Source: Bacteroidota bacterium
GTDB lineage: Bacteria; Bacteroidota; Bacteroidia; NS11-12g; UBA955
Assembly: GCA_030682255.1 (NCBI GenBank)
Contig: JAUXOK010000018.1
Coordinates: 1 to 46,372 of the forward strand
Length of the DNA: 46,372 bases
Reading direction: 5' to 3'
Below, one piece after another: positions 8,726 to 16,942 of the stretch; within the stretch, counting starts at the first letter, position 1, and each line of letters begins with the position of its first letter. Under the pieces are notes generated by a model. It did no database searches. It worked only from the letters and a program-made list of their open reading frames with translations, and was not told the origin of the DNA. A program made the translations under genes and the position numbers.

Positions 8726-9142
8726 TTAATAGTGCTTCTTATTATCTTCAATTGGTTCTAAGCCGTTTTTAACCCTATAATCATTAATGGCAGATTTGAT
8801 AGCATCTTCTGCTAAAACACTGCAATGAATTTTAACTGGTGGTAATGCCAATTCTTCTACAATGTCCATGTTATCTATGCATAATGCTTCATCAACGCTT
8901 TTTCCTTTAAGCCACTCTGTTGCTAAAGAAGATGACGCAATGGCACTGCCACAACCAAATGTTTTAAATTTGGCATCTTTAATAATACCGGTCGTTTCAT
9001 CTACTTCTATTTGCAAACGCATGACGTCTCCACACTCCGGTGCACCAACAAGTCCAGTACCAACTTGTTTGCTTGCTTTATCTAAAGTTCCAATATTTCT
9101 TGGATTACTGTAGTGATCGATTACTTTTTCTGAATAAGCCAT
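8726..9142 (-). CDS. iscU: Fe-S cluster scaffold protein IscU
   Basis: Scaffold on which [2Fe-2S] and [4Fe-4S] clusters are built using sulfur from IscS. The product has 138 residues; the IscU/NifU_N fold is complete. The ligand set is present: cysteines in GAPECGDVMRLQIEV, FKTFGCGSAIASSSL and PPVKIHCSVLAEDAI, with the usual Asp after the first Cys-Gly. The LPPVKIHC chaperone-recognition segment (LPPVK) is intact, although no hscA/hscB genes lie in the window. The N-terminus YSEKVIDHYSNPRNIG is diagnostic. It lies 181 nt downstream of iscS with no perfect promoter box in between, so it is probably read from the iscS promoter. Confidence 0.96.
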   Translation of the reverse strand: MAYSEKVIDHYSNPRNIGTLDKASKQVGTGLVGAPECGDVMRLQIEVDETTGIIKDAKFKTFGCGSAIASSSLATEWLKGKSVDEALCIDNMDIVEELALPPVKIHCSVLAEDAIKSAINDYRVKNGLEPIEDNKKHY

Positions 9143-9184
9143 AATTTATTTTATTAATGTTTTTATTGTTTTTTTATTTGTATT

Positions 9185-9202
9185 AATGCTGCTTCGCAAT
9201 TG
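9185..9202. repeat. Spacer repeat copy 2 (GCTGCTTCGC type)
   Basis: AATGCTGCTTCGCAATTG, related to 8592-8610. It sits in the iscS-iscU spacer about 43 nt upstream of the iscU ATG, the same relative position that copy 1 has before iscA. Confidence 0.5.
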
Positions 9203-9323
9203 ATTTTATAATTTTTGGTTTTAATAAATACCGTTAAAGTGTATTTTTGATTGTAATTTAATTATTTATCAATTTATATCCCTTTTCCCTAATTCCTTTT
9301 TCCTAGTTCCTATATCCTATTCC

Positions 9324-10538
9324 TCAATGTTCAGCCCATTGTATCGATTTTAAATCAATCCCTTCTTTAAACATTTCCCACAAAGGACTCATTTCTCTTA
9401 ATTTTAAAACAGCTTCTTTTACATGATTGATGGCATAATCTATTTCCTCATCTGTTGTAAATCTGCTTAAACCAAATCTAAGAGAAGAATGCGCCAATTC
9501 ATCGTCTAAACCTAATGCTTTTAATACATAACTTGGCTCGAGACTAGCGCTTGTACAAGCAGAACCAGAGGAAACCGCTATGTTTTTAACCCCCATGATT
9601 AAACCTTCGCCTTCAACATATTTAAAAGACATATTACTAACATGTGGCAAACGATGTTCAACGCTGCCATTGATGTAAGATTCTTCTAAAACCAACAACT
9701 CTTTTTCAAGCCTATCTCTCATTTTAGAAATTTTCGCTGTATCTGCATCCATTTCCAATCTACACAATTCGCAAGCTTTTCCAAATCCAACAATACCAGG
9801 CACATTCAAAGTACCGCTTCTCATGCCTCTTTCGTGTCCGCCCCCATCCATTTGTGCTGTCACTTTCACTCTAGGATTTTTTCTTCTAACATACAATGCG
9901 CCAACTCCTTTTGGACCATACATTTTATGTCCTGTAAAACTTAATAAATCTATGTTGTCAGCGATTACATCCACTGGAATTTTGCCAACTGCTTGTGTAG
10001 CATCTGTATGAAACAAAATGCCTTTTGATTTACACAAAGCGCCAATTTCTTTCATCGGTTGAATAACGCCTATTTCATTGTTGGCATACATGATACTTAT
10101 TAATATGGTACTAGGTTTAATTGCTTCCTCAATTTGAGCAAGAGTAATCAAACCTTTTTCATCAGTTTTAAGATAAGTTATTTCAGCACCTAATTTTTCT
10201 AGATGTTTGCAAGTGTCTAAAACCGCTTTGTGTTCGGTTTCAATGGTGATAATATGATTGCCTTTAGCAGCATACATTTCAAAAACACCTTTAATAGCTA
10301 AATTATTAGATTCTGTAGCACCACTTGTAAAGATTATTTCTTTCTCATTTGCGTTTATCAATTGTGCGATTTGTTCTCTTGCATAATCAACGGCTTCTTC
10401 AGCTTTCCAACCAAAAGGGTGATTTCTGCTAGCTGCATTACCAAAATTTTCGGTAAAATATGGAATCATTATTTCCAATACTCTTGGGTCCATTGGAGTA
10501 GTGGCGTTGTTATCTAGGTATATGGGTAGTTTTAACAT
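9324..10538 (-). CDS. iscS: Cysteine desulfurase IscS
   Basis: PLP enzyme that converts cysteine to alanine and hands the persulfide sulfur to IscU. The 404-residue length matches IscS. Visible motifs are the N-terminal [16 protein letters not shown], the PLP-binding lysine in [12 protein letters not shown], and the flexible active-site loop with catalytic cysteine in [17 protein letters not shown], which marks group I (IscS/NifS) rather than SufS. The C-terminus ([15 protein letters not shown]) is typical. It is the first gene of the isc group and has a perfect -7 box 29 nt upstream of the ATG. No iscR homologue is adjacent. Confidence 0.97.
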   Translation of the reverse strand: MLKLPIYLDNNATTPMDPRVLEIMIPYFTENFGNAASRNHPFGWKAEEAVDYAREQIAQLINANEKEIIFTSGATESNNLAIKGVFEMYAAKGNHIITIETEHKAVLDTCKHLEKLGAEITYLKTDEKGLITLAQIEEAIKPSTILISIMYANNEIGVIQPMKEIGALCKSKGILFHTDATQAVGKIPVDVIADNIDLLSFTGHKMYGPKGVGALYVRRKNPRVKVTAQMDGGGHERGMRSGTLNVPGIVGFGKACELCRLEMDADTAKISKMRDRLEKELLVLEESYINGSVEHRLPHVSNMSFKYVEGEGLIMGVKNIAVSSGSACTSASLEPSYVLKALGLDDELAHSSLRFGLSRFTTDEEIDYAINHVKEAVLKLREMSPLWEMFKEGIDLKSIQWAEH

Positions 10539-10566
10539 TGTTCTTATTTAGACTAATTCTATTTTG

Positions 10567-10574
10567 CAAAGATA
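10567..10574 (-). promoter_or_regulatory. Promoter of the iscS-iscU-iscA operon
   Basis: TATCTTTG on the minus strand is a perfect -7 box; the start site would be near 10561, giving a leader of about 20 nt. Confidence 0.7.
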
Positions 10575-10626
10575 ATGACAAATATCATTTTTTGTAATAG
10601 AATTTATTTATAAACAAATTTGAGTG

Positions 10627-11538
10627 TTAAAATGTTTGCGCTAACATTTGATATCTGAAGCCAGAGAAAACACCATAACCATTGATGATGTTGTTTGAAA
10701 TTGGTATTGGTTCTGAAAAAGGATCATTGACAATTGAATTTTGGGTTTTATACCTTTTGATATATTCAAAACCTTCTTTCGTATGGTTAACAACACTAAG
10801 TGTAACTTTTGATTCTCTAAAATAACGAAATTGATCATCATTAAAAAAATAAGTATTTATTTTGAATCTTATTTTCAGAATTGGTTTATCAAAATTTGAA
10901 ATGTAAATCTGATTGTTTATAACTGTATATTCATTTTCTGATTCTATAGGTATTAAAGTAAGTCCTCTAAAACTATAGGGAACTCTCAAATTAGAATCTT
11001 TAAAAAATATATTAGGTGTTATTTCCAAGTATTTCCCTTCATCCAAATTATTATTTTCCAAATTAATATCAATGGTTTTAACACCATCAAAATTATATTT
11101 TTGTTGATATACTTGTGATTCAACATTAAAGTTCAACACCCTTACAGTATCTGGAATAAAACTAAAAGACTGAACTTTGGGGAAACCAGGGAAATAGGCT
11201 TCCATGTTATATGTTATATTTTTTAATGGTTTAACACCTCCGCCTTGGTAGCATCTGCATTGACTATTAAAAATTAAGGAATCAATTAAAGTATTTTCAT
11301 GCAATATTTTAACATAAGCCTTAGGATGTTCTAATATTCGATAGGGCGCATTATCAAGTGGAGATAAACTTTTAAAAACAAAAGCTCTAAAAGAGGTGTC
11401 TGGACTAAAATAACAGTTAACCACCAGTTGACTTTTGTGAAATGGATAATCTTCTATTTTCTCTGTTTTTTCACAAGCAGAAAAAATTAATATTATTAAT
11501 GAAATCATCAAATTGAAATATGTTCTATTTGCTCTCAT
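10627..11538 (-). CDS. DUF4249 family lipoprotein (copy 2)
   Basis: Predicted outer-membrane lipoprotein of 303 residues. The N-terminus has a hydrophobic segment ending in the lipobox FSAC, then CEKTEKIEDYPFHKSQLV, VNCYFSPD and KSLSPLDNAP, the conserved opening of DUF4249 proteins. The C-terminal landmark (DPFSEPIPISNNIINGYGVFSGF) is also shared. DUF4249 members are found next to TonB-dependent receptors; a role as a surface partner of the receptor is inferred from that context only. The gene is third in the leftward operon, 9 nt after its paralogue. The two copies are nearly identical over the first ~60 residues and diverge strongly in the middle, which suggests tandem duplication and then specialisation. 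Confidence 0.8.
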   Translation of the reverse strand: MRANRTYFNLMISLIILIFSACEKTEKIEDYPFHKSQLVVNCYFSPDTSFRAFVFKSLSPLDNAPYRILEHPKAYVKILHENTLIDSLIFNSQCRCYQGGGVKPLKNITYNMEAYFPGFPKVQSFSFIPDTVRVLNFNVESQVYQQKYNFDGVKTIDINLENNNLDEGKYLEITPNIFFKDSNLRVPYSFRGLTLIPIESENEYTVINNQIYISNFDKPILKIRFKINTYFFNDDQFRYFRESKVTLSVVNHTKEGFEYIKRYKTQNSIVNDPFSEPIPISNNIINGYGVFSGFRYQMLAQTF

Positions 11539-11547
11539 ATATATATA

Positions 11548-12432
11548 TCAAAATTTGATATTGCTTTTGTAAAAAGTCAAACCGCCAAAAACACCATAGC
11601 CATTCAAAATATTATTGGACATTGGAATTGGTTCAGCAAAAGGATCGTCAAGATTGTATTGCTGAATATGTAATCTTCTGATATATTCAAAAGTATTTTT
11701 GGAACAATTTGTAACTTGAATTTGTAAACTATCTTGATTTTGAAAATTATTGTAAGTATATTCTCTAGACTCTCTTCTTATACTTATGCTCGTTAACTTC
11801 TGTCCATTGGTTTTTACATACAGTTTATTATCAATTTTTTCAAACTCATAAATTTTGTTATTTAAAGTTAAATCATCCAAGTTTTCGTAAAAATAAAAAT
11901 AACCATTGGTATCACTCTTTATCAGGCGATTAACCTCAATAATCATAAAATCATTATTACGATGAATATCAGAAAAACTCAAATCAATATTTAATGTCAA
12001 AACATTTGAATTGTCAAATTTCTTTAGAAATTTAGAAACTTTAACTTCCTTAAGTTCCATCAAGTCTGGAGAAATATCCTCACCATATACTTTTTCGTAT
12101 CTTGGAAAATAAGCTTCAAATTTGTATTTCACATTGGGTTTGGGGAATTTATGACTATAATAACACTGTTGATTAATGTCATATCCAAAAGAATCAAAAA
12201 ACACATCATTTTCATATAGCTTCACATAAGCGTTGTTGTGTATTAGTTCTTTGAAAGGCGCATTGTCAAGTGGAGATAAACTTTTATACATATATAACTT
12301 AATAGCACTATCAGGACTAAAAAAACAATTAACCACCAATTGGCTTTTGTGCAACGGATAATCCTCAATCTTCTCGGTTTTTTCGCAAGATGAAAAAAAT
12401 AAAATGGCTATTATTAAAATTAAATATCTCAT
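11548..12432 (-). CDS. DUF4249 family lipoprotein (copy 1)
   Basis: Predicted lipoprotein of 294 residues. The signal segment MRYLILIIAILFFSSC gives a lipobox cysteine at residue 16, followed by CEKTEKIEDYPLHKSQLV, VNCFFSPD and KSLSPLDNAPF. The end carries DPFAEPIPMSNNILNGYGVFGG, shared with the downstream paralogue. It starts 4 nt after the receptor stop codon, so translational coupling with the receptor is likely. By family association it is a candidate surface-exposed accessory lipoprotein of the receptor. The substrate is unknown, and the acidic residues after the cysteine do not clearly match the known Bacteroidota surface-export signals. Confidence 0.8.
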   Translation of the reverse strand: MRYLILIIAILFFSSCEKTEKIEDYPLHKSQLVVNCFFSPDSAIKLYMYKSLSPLDNAPFKELIHNNAYVKLYENDVFFDSFGYDINQQCYYSHKFPKPNVKYKFEAYFPRYEKVYGEDISPDLMELKEVKVSKFLKKFDNSNVLTLNIDLSFSDIHRNNDFMIIEVNRLIKSDTNGYFYFYENLDDLTLNNKIYEFEKIDNKLYVKTNGQKLTSISIRRESREYTYNNFQNQDSLQIQVTNCSKNTFEYIRRLHIQQYNLDDPFAEPIPMSNNILNGYGVFGGLTFYKSNIKF

Positions 12433-12436
12433 GTTT

Positions 12437-14791
12437 TTAAAATTTAAAACCTAGATTTAATGATGGCAGTATTGGAAATAATCCAACCCTTGTAATTTGT
12501 TTATTGCCTTTAAAGTCGGTGCCAATGCGGTAGTAAAAAGGATTAATTCTACTGTAAGTGTTATAAATACTGAAATTTAAATCTAACATCCCCCATTTTT
12601 TCTTATAATGTCTTGTTACACTTAAATCTAATCGGTGATAATCGGCAAATCTAAAATTATTTCTACCTGAGTATGTAAACACTGTTCCTGACCAACTACC
12701 TCCAGGCAAATGACCAGGATAAGCGCCTGTTGGCATAGTCAGCGCGTTGCCTGTTCTAAATACCCAAACCAAACCGTAATCCCATTTTTCATTTTCTTTG
12801 TAATTTAATACAAAAGAAACATCATGACGACTATCATATTTGTAGTAAAACTCTTTGCCAAAATTTAACTCAGGAATGGTTCTTTTAACCCAAGACAACG
12901 TGTATCCTATCCAACCCGTCAAATTCCCAGATTTCTTTTGAGCTAAAAATTCAAATCCATAAGCTTTGCCATTGCCTCTTGCTACTTTGTTTTCCCATGA
13001 ATTGTTGACATTTAAAAATGAAGCCCCTTCTTTGAATTCAATCACATTTCGCATGTTTTTGTAATAGGTTTCAAACGTCAATTCAAATTTTCCTACCATC
13101 TTTGCCAAACCAACTGCCACTTGGTTAGATTTCATTGGTTTAACTAAATTAGTTGCAGGAACCCATAAATCATTAGGCAAACCTATTGTGTTGTTAGTTA
13201 ACAAATGAATGTTTTGAACCATATTGGCATAAGAACCTTTTAAAGACAATGTTTTATTTAAAAGATACCTAAGTGCTACTCTAGGTTGTATAGATGGAAA
13301 AAAACTTTTTTTATAATTGTAGAGATTAAAATGAAGCCCATAATTTAATTTCAATTGTTTAGAAAAATCAAAATCATCTTCCAAATAAGCACTCATTTCC
13401 ACAGATTTAGTTACGCCACTTCCAAACGTGGTATCAATACTTTTTTCACCTGTTTTTCTAAATACAATTGAACTTTGACCAGGTACAAAACGATGATAAA
13501 TAGCAGATAGACCAAATCTTATGTAGTGTCGTCCTTGATTGTATTCAGCATCACTTTTTAATGTGATATCATTTATTTTACTTCCAAATCCATTAAAATT
13601 GTATTGTTCGGTTAAACCAGTGTCTGTTTGTTCACTGTTAGAAAAAGACTCATCAATTTCATAAAAATACTTTGTTAAATTCAGTTGTGTGTTTACAAAT
13701 AGATTTTTGTTGATGATTTGATTAAATCTTAGTGTTGCCAATTGATTCCCCCACTGATTTCTAGCTAAACTTTGCTCTTTAATCACATTGCCATCATATA
13801 AATATGTGTATGGCTTATTTTCTTGATAAAACCTATCAACACCATTGTAATAACTAAAATATAACCTGTTTTTAGCATTTAATCGCCAATTTACTTTGCC
13901 ATTAAAATCTGAAAAGAAATAACCTTGTCTTAAATTGGGGTTACCTGAACTTAATCTTAAAATTGGTTGTAACATTAAATCCAAATAAGTTCTTCTAGCC
14001 GAAACCATAAACGAAACTTTATCCTTTATAATTGGACCTTCGAAAGTAAATTTGCTAGCTAATGCACCAATACTGCCCTCGCCTTTAAATTTTTTCATAT
14101 TACCATCTTTCATTGAAATATCAAGAACACTGCTTAATCGACCACCATATCTTGCAGGAAAACCACCTTTCAACATTTGAACGTTATTAATAGCATCAGT
14201 ATTGAAAACAGAAAAGAAACCAAATAAATGTGAGGGGTTATAAACCATAGCTCCATCTAATAATATTAAATTTTGATCGGCACCACCACCTCTCACATAT
14301 AATCCTGTACTGCCTTCTGATCCGCCTTTTATGCCTGGCATCAATTGAATAGCCTTTAAAATGTCAGTTTCTCCCATAAACCTTGGCAACATCTTTATTT
14401 GATTCATTGTGATGTTGATGGTGCTCATTTGAACTTCTTCCACAATTTTTGACTCTTTTTTTGTTTTAACTGTAACATTACCAAACAAAACACTTTCCTG
14501 AGCTATTGGAATAATAATTGGCATTGGTGTATTTTTATTAACAGATAAATAGGTTTGTTTATAACCTAAATGAGAAATACTTAATATGATTGTATCTTCT
14601 TGGTATTTTAAACTAAAATAGCCGTAGTTATTACTCAATGTGCTTCCAGATCTATTCAAAACCTTGATATTAGTACCTATTAATTTTTCCTGAGATGAAG
14701 AATCTTGTACATAGCCATAAACAATATTTTGAGACTTTAATTGAAATATACATAATGTAAAAATTAGAAATGCAAATAGCTTTTTTAACAT
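12437..14791 (-). CDS. TonB-dependent receptor with CarboxypepD_reg-like N-terminal domain
   Basis: Outer-membrane active transporter of 784 residues powered by TonB-ExbBD; the substrate cannot be read from sequence. A signal peptide (about 1-20, ending LKSQ) is followed by a carboxypeptidase-regulatory-like domain (about 22-100, VYGYVQDSSSQEKLIGTNIK). Next comes the plug (about 125-230, with IKMLPRFMGETDILKAIQLM, then GGADQNLILLDG and PARYGGRLSSVLDI). The remaining ~550 residues are beta-barrel strands ending in the canonical terminal phenylalanine (LNLGFKF). The plug words MPG..GGSEG..GLYVRGG resemble the receptors that co-occur with DUF4249, not SusC. It leads a three-gene leftward operon with its own -7 box. 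Confidence 0.92.
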   Translation of the reverse strand: MLKKLFAFLIFTLCIFQLKSQNIVYGYVQDSSSQEKLIGTNIKVLNRSGSTLSNNYGYFSLKYQEDTIILSISHLGYKQTYLSVNKNTPMPIIIPIAQESVLFGNVTVKTKKESKIVEEVQMSTINITMNQIKMLPRFMGETDILKAIQLMPGIKGGSEGSTGLYVRGGGADQNLILLDGAMVYNPSHLFGFFSVFNTDAINNVQMLKGGFPARYGGRLSSVLDISMKDGNMKKFKGEGSIGALASKFTFEGPIIKDKVSFMVSARRTYLDLMLQPILRLSSGNPNLRQGYFFSDFNGKVNWRLNAKNRLYFSYYNGVDRFYQENKPYTYLYDGNVIKEQSLARNQWGNQLATLRFNQIINKNLFVNTQLNLTKYFYEIDESFSNSEQTDTGLTEQYNFNGFGSKINDITLKSDAEYNQGRHYIRFGLSAIYHRFVPGQSSIVFRKTGEKSIDTTFGSGVTKSVEMSAYLEDDFDFSKQLKLNYGLHFNLYNYKKSFFPSIQPRVALRYLLNKTLSLKGSYANMVQNIHLLTNNTIGLPNDLWVPATNLVKPMKSNQVAVGLAKMVGKFELTFETYYKNMRNVIEFKEGASFLNVNNSWENKVARGNGKAYGFEFLAQKKSGNLTGWIGYTLSWVKRTIPELNFGKEFYYKYDSRHDVSFVLNYKENEKWDYGLVWVFRTGNALTMPTGAYPGHLPGGSWSGTVFTYSGRNNFRFADYHRLDLSVTRHYKKKWGMLDLNFSIYNTYSRINPFYYRIGTDFKGNKQITRVGLFPILPSLNLGFKF

Positions 14792-14816
14792 AGATTTTTG
14801 GTAAACGCAAATAAAA

Positions 14817-14824
14817 CAAAATTA
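14817..14824 (-). promoter_or_regulatory. Promoter of the TonB receptor operon
   Basis: TAATTTTG on the minus strand, a perfect -7 box 26 nt from the receptor ATG. It is only 5 bp from the divergent box at 14830. Confidence 0.7.
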
Positions 14825-14829
14825 TTGTA

Positions 14830-14837
14830 TAATTTTG
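14830..14837 (+). promoter_or_regulatory. Promoter of mce
   Basis: TAATTTTG, a perfect -7 box 16 nt before the ATG at 14854, back to back with the receptor promoter. Confidence 0.7.
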
Positions 14838-14853
14838 TATGAATTAATTTTTA

Positions 14854-15270
14854 ATGAACAAAATCGAACATATTGGCATAGCAGTTAAAGATATTGAAGC
14901 CTCGAACAATCTATTCTCTAAAATACTGAATACACAACCCTATAAATCCGAAATGGTAGAAAGCGAAGGTGTGATTACCAGTTTTTTTATGGTTGGAGAA
15001 ACCAAAATTGAACTTTTACAAGCTACACATTCTGAAAGTGCTATTGCAAAATTCATTGATAAAAAGGGCGAAGGTATTCACCATATTGCTTTTGGAGTAG
15101 ATGATGTGGAGTCTGATATTAAAAGATTACAAATTGAAGGCATAGAAATGATTCACCAAAAGGGAAAATCTGGCGCTGATAATAAAACCATTGCTTTTGC
15201 TCATCCCAAATCAACCAATGGCGTTTTAATAGAAATTTGTTCTGATACCAATGATAAGCAACTTATTTAA
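14854..15270 (+). CDS. mce: Methylmalonyl-CoA epimerase (VOC superfamily)
   Basis: Interconverts (R)- and (S)-methylmalonyl-CoA, linking propionyl-CoA and succinyl-CoA. The 138-residue protein is a two-module VOC metalloenzyme. Metal-ligand positions are seen in IEHIGIAVKD (His), TKIELLQA (Glu), GIHHIAFGVDDV (His) and GVLIEICSD (Glu). NKIEHIGIAVKDIEASNNLF is the diagnostic start of this epimerase rather than of glyoxalase I. The mutase genes are not in the window. It heads a rightward run with the WG-repeat gene (15 nt gap) and folA (9 nt gap). Confidence 0.92.
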   Translation: MNKIEHIGIAVKDIEASNNLFSKILNTQPYKSEMVESEGVITSFFMVGETKIELLQATHSESAIAKFIDKKGEGIHHIAFGVDDVESDIKRLQIEGIEMIHQKGKSGADNKTIAFAHPKSTNGVLIEICSDTNDKQLI

Positions 15271-15285
15271 TCCAAAGATTGTCTT

Positions 15286-16437
15286 ATGAAAATGAAGTAT
15301 TGTTTTTTTATATTGTTTTTTCAATTAAGCTATTCACTTACAGCACAGCTTATACCCTATAGAGTTGGCGAAAAATGGGGGTATAGTGATACAAGTGGCC
15401 TTATTAAAATTGCACCTAAATATCAAGAAACCCATTTTTTTGAAAACAACTTTGCCTTTGTAATGAAAGATAGTTTTTACTATGGTATTAATACTTCTGA
15501 AAAAATCCTATGCGGGCCATTTAAATACCACGGTGATTTTTCATCTGGATTGTGTCAAGTTATTGATACCAATCAACTTAATTATTATATCAACTACGAT
15601 GGCAAGAAAGCATTTAACCAAAACTTTGACATTTGCGAGGGTTTTTCAGAAGGTTTAGCGGTTGTTTCTATTAATAAAAAACTTGGTATCATCAATACCA
15701 AAGGCGAATGGATAAAAAAACCAAGTTTTGACACCAGTAGCAGAAGTTTCAAATCGGGTTTTTTATTGGCATTATCCAAGGGTAGATATTTTTATCTAAA
15801 TAAAAATGGAGAAGAAATGATTTTGCCCAAAAATATGCGTCCTGCAGGTATTTTTAGCGATAACTATGCGCCCGTTTATGTTAAAACTAAAAGTATGGGT
15901 GAAACAGACGAAGATATTGAAGTGCTTCAATTTATTGACACCAATGGATTTGATGTTTTAAGGAATTTTATATTTGAAGGCTTTAATTATGCAGAACATA
16001 TTATGTTAGTTCAAGGTTTTAGAGATGGAAAAGCCATAGTATCTACTCAGAACGAGATTGGATTAGACTATTATTTAATTGATATAAAAGGCAACTTTTC
16101 GCCTTTATACAGCTTTGCAAAACATCTTGGCGATTCACTTTTTATAGGAATGATTGGCGTTTATATGCCTGACATTAGAATTATGGATAAAAATCTTTAT
16201 GTGATGGGACAATTTCAAAACAAACCCACTTATATTGGAGAGTATTCTGAAGGTTTAATTAATGTTAGAAATCCAGATGGCAAATGGGGTTACATAAACA
16301 ATAATTGTAAAACAATAATTCCGTTTGATTACGATGAAGCATATCCTTTTAAAAATGGGTATGCATTGGTTTTCAAAAAAGAAAGTGGTCTTTTTTACAT
16401 CAACCAAAAAGGAAAAGCTTTTTATTTCTCAAAATAA
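15286..16437 (+). CDS. WG-repeat protein, exported
   Basis: A 383-residue protein with a signal peptide (KMKYCFFILFFQLSYSLTAQ) and WG-type repeats: GEKWGYSDTSGLIKIAPKY near the start, EGLAVVSINKKLGIINTKGE in the middle and GKWGYINNNCKTIIPFDYD near the end, each of the form (E)G.(A/W).V...K(W/L)G(Y/I)I...G. WG (KWG) repeats are thought to form beta-rich solenoids or propellers, and the family has no assigned activity. Export implies a periplasmic or surface location. It lies between mce and folA with short gaps, so it is probably co-transcribed, but no functional link with them is evident. Confidence 0.85.
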   Translation: MKMKYCFFILFFQLSYSLTAQLIPYRVGEKWGYSDTSGLIKIAPKYQETHFFENNFAFVMKDSFYYGINTSEKILCGPFKYHGDFSSGLCQVIDTNQLNYYINYDGKKAFNQNFDICEGFSEGLAVVSINKKLGIINTKGEWIKKPSFDTSSRSFKSGFLLALSKGRYFYLNKNGEEMILPKNMRPAGIFSDNYAPVYVKTKSMGETDEDIEVLQFIDTNGFDVLRNFIFEGFNYAEHIMLVQGFRDGKAIVSTQNEIGLDYYLIDIKGNFSPLYSFAKHLGDSLFIGMIGVYMPDIRIMDKNLYVMGQFQNKPTYIGEYSEGLINVRNPDGKWGYINNNCKTIIPFDYDEAYPFKNGYALVFKKESGLFYINQKGKAFYFSK

Positions 16438-16446
16438 TAAATCAAA

Positions 16447-16941
16447 ATGAAAATATCACTTATAGCAGCTATCGATGAAAAACATGCAATTGGAGCATCT
16501 AATCAATTAATGTGGCATTTACCAGATGATTTTAAATGGTTTAAAACCCACACCAAAGGTAAACCAATGTTGATGGGAAGAAATACAATGTTATCTTTGG
16601 GAAAACCATTACCGGGTAGAATTAACTTGGTGTTGTCTTCTTCTAGCAATGATATTATACCTGGATTTATTCATGTGTATAATTGGAATGATGCCAAAAT
16701 GTTTTTGCCTGAAAATACAGAAGAACTTATGGTTATTGGGGGTGGTAAGGTATATCAAGATGCCATCAATAATGCAGATGTTTTATACATCACCATTGTT
16801 AATCATGTGTTTGATAATGCGGATACTTTTTTCCCTAAGTGGAATGCTAACGAATGGCATGAGGTTTTTTCTGAACATCATGCCAAAGATGATAATCATG
16901 CCTATTCTTTTGACTTTAAAATTTTGGAGAAAATAAAATAG
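16447..16941 (+). CDS. folA: Dihydrofolate reductase
   Basis: Reduces dihydrofolate to tetrahydrofolate with NADPH. Length of 164 residues is standard. Conserved parts: SLIAAIDEKHAIG, the substrate-binding acidic residue in MWHLPDDFKWFK, GKPMLMGRNTMLSLGKPLPG with the NADPH-binding GR.T pattern, and VIGGGKVYQDAI. No thyA is adjacent. The TAG stop lies 1 nt from the stop codon of the convergent surface-protein gene, leaving no room for a separate terminator. Confidence 0.96.
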   Translation: MKISLIAAIDEKHAIGASNQLMWHLPDDFKWFKTHTKGKPMLMGRNTMLSLGKPLPGRINLVLSSSSNDIIPGFIHVYNWNDAKMFLPENTEELMVIGGGKVYQDAINNADVLYITIVNHVFDNADTFFPKWNANEWHEVFSEHHAKDDNHAYSFDFKILEKIK

Positions 16942-16942
16942 T

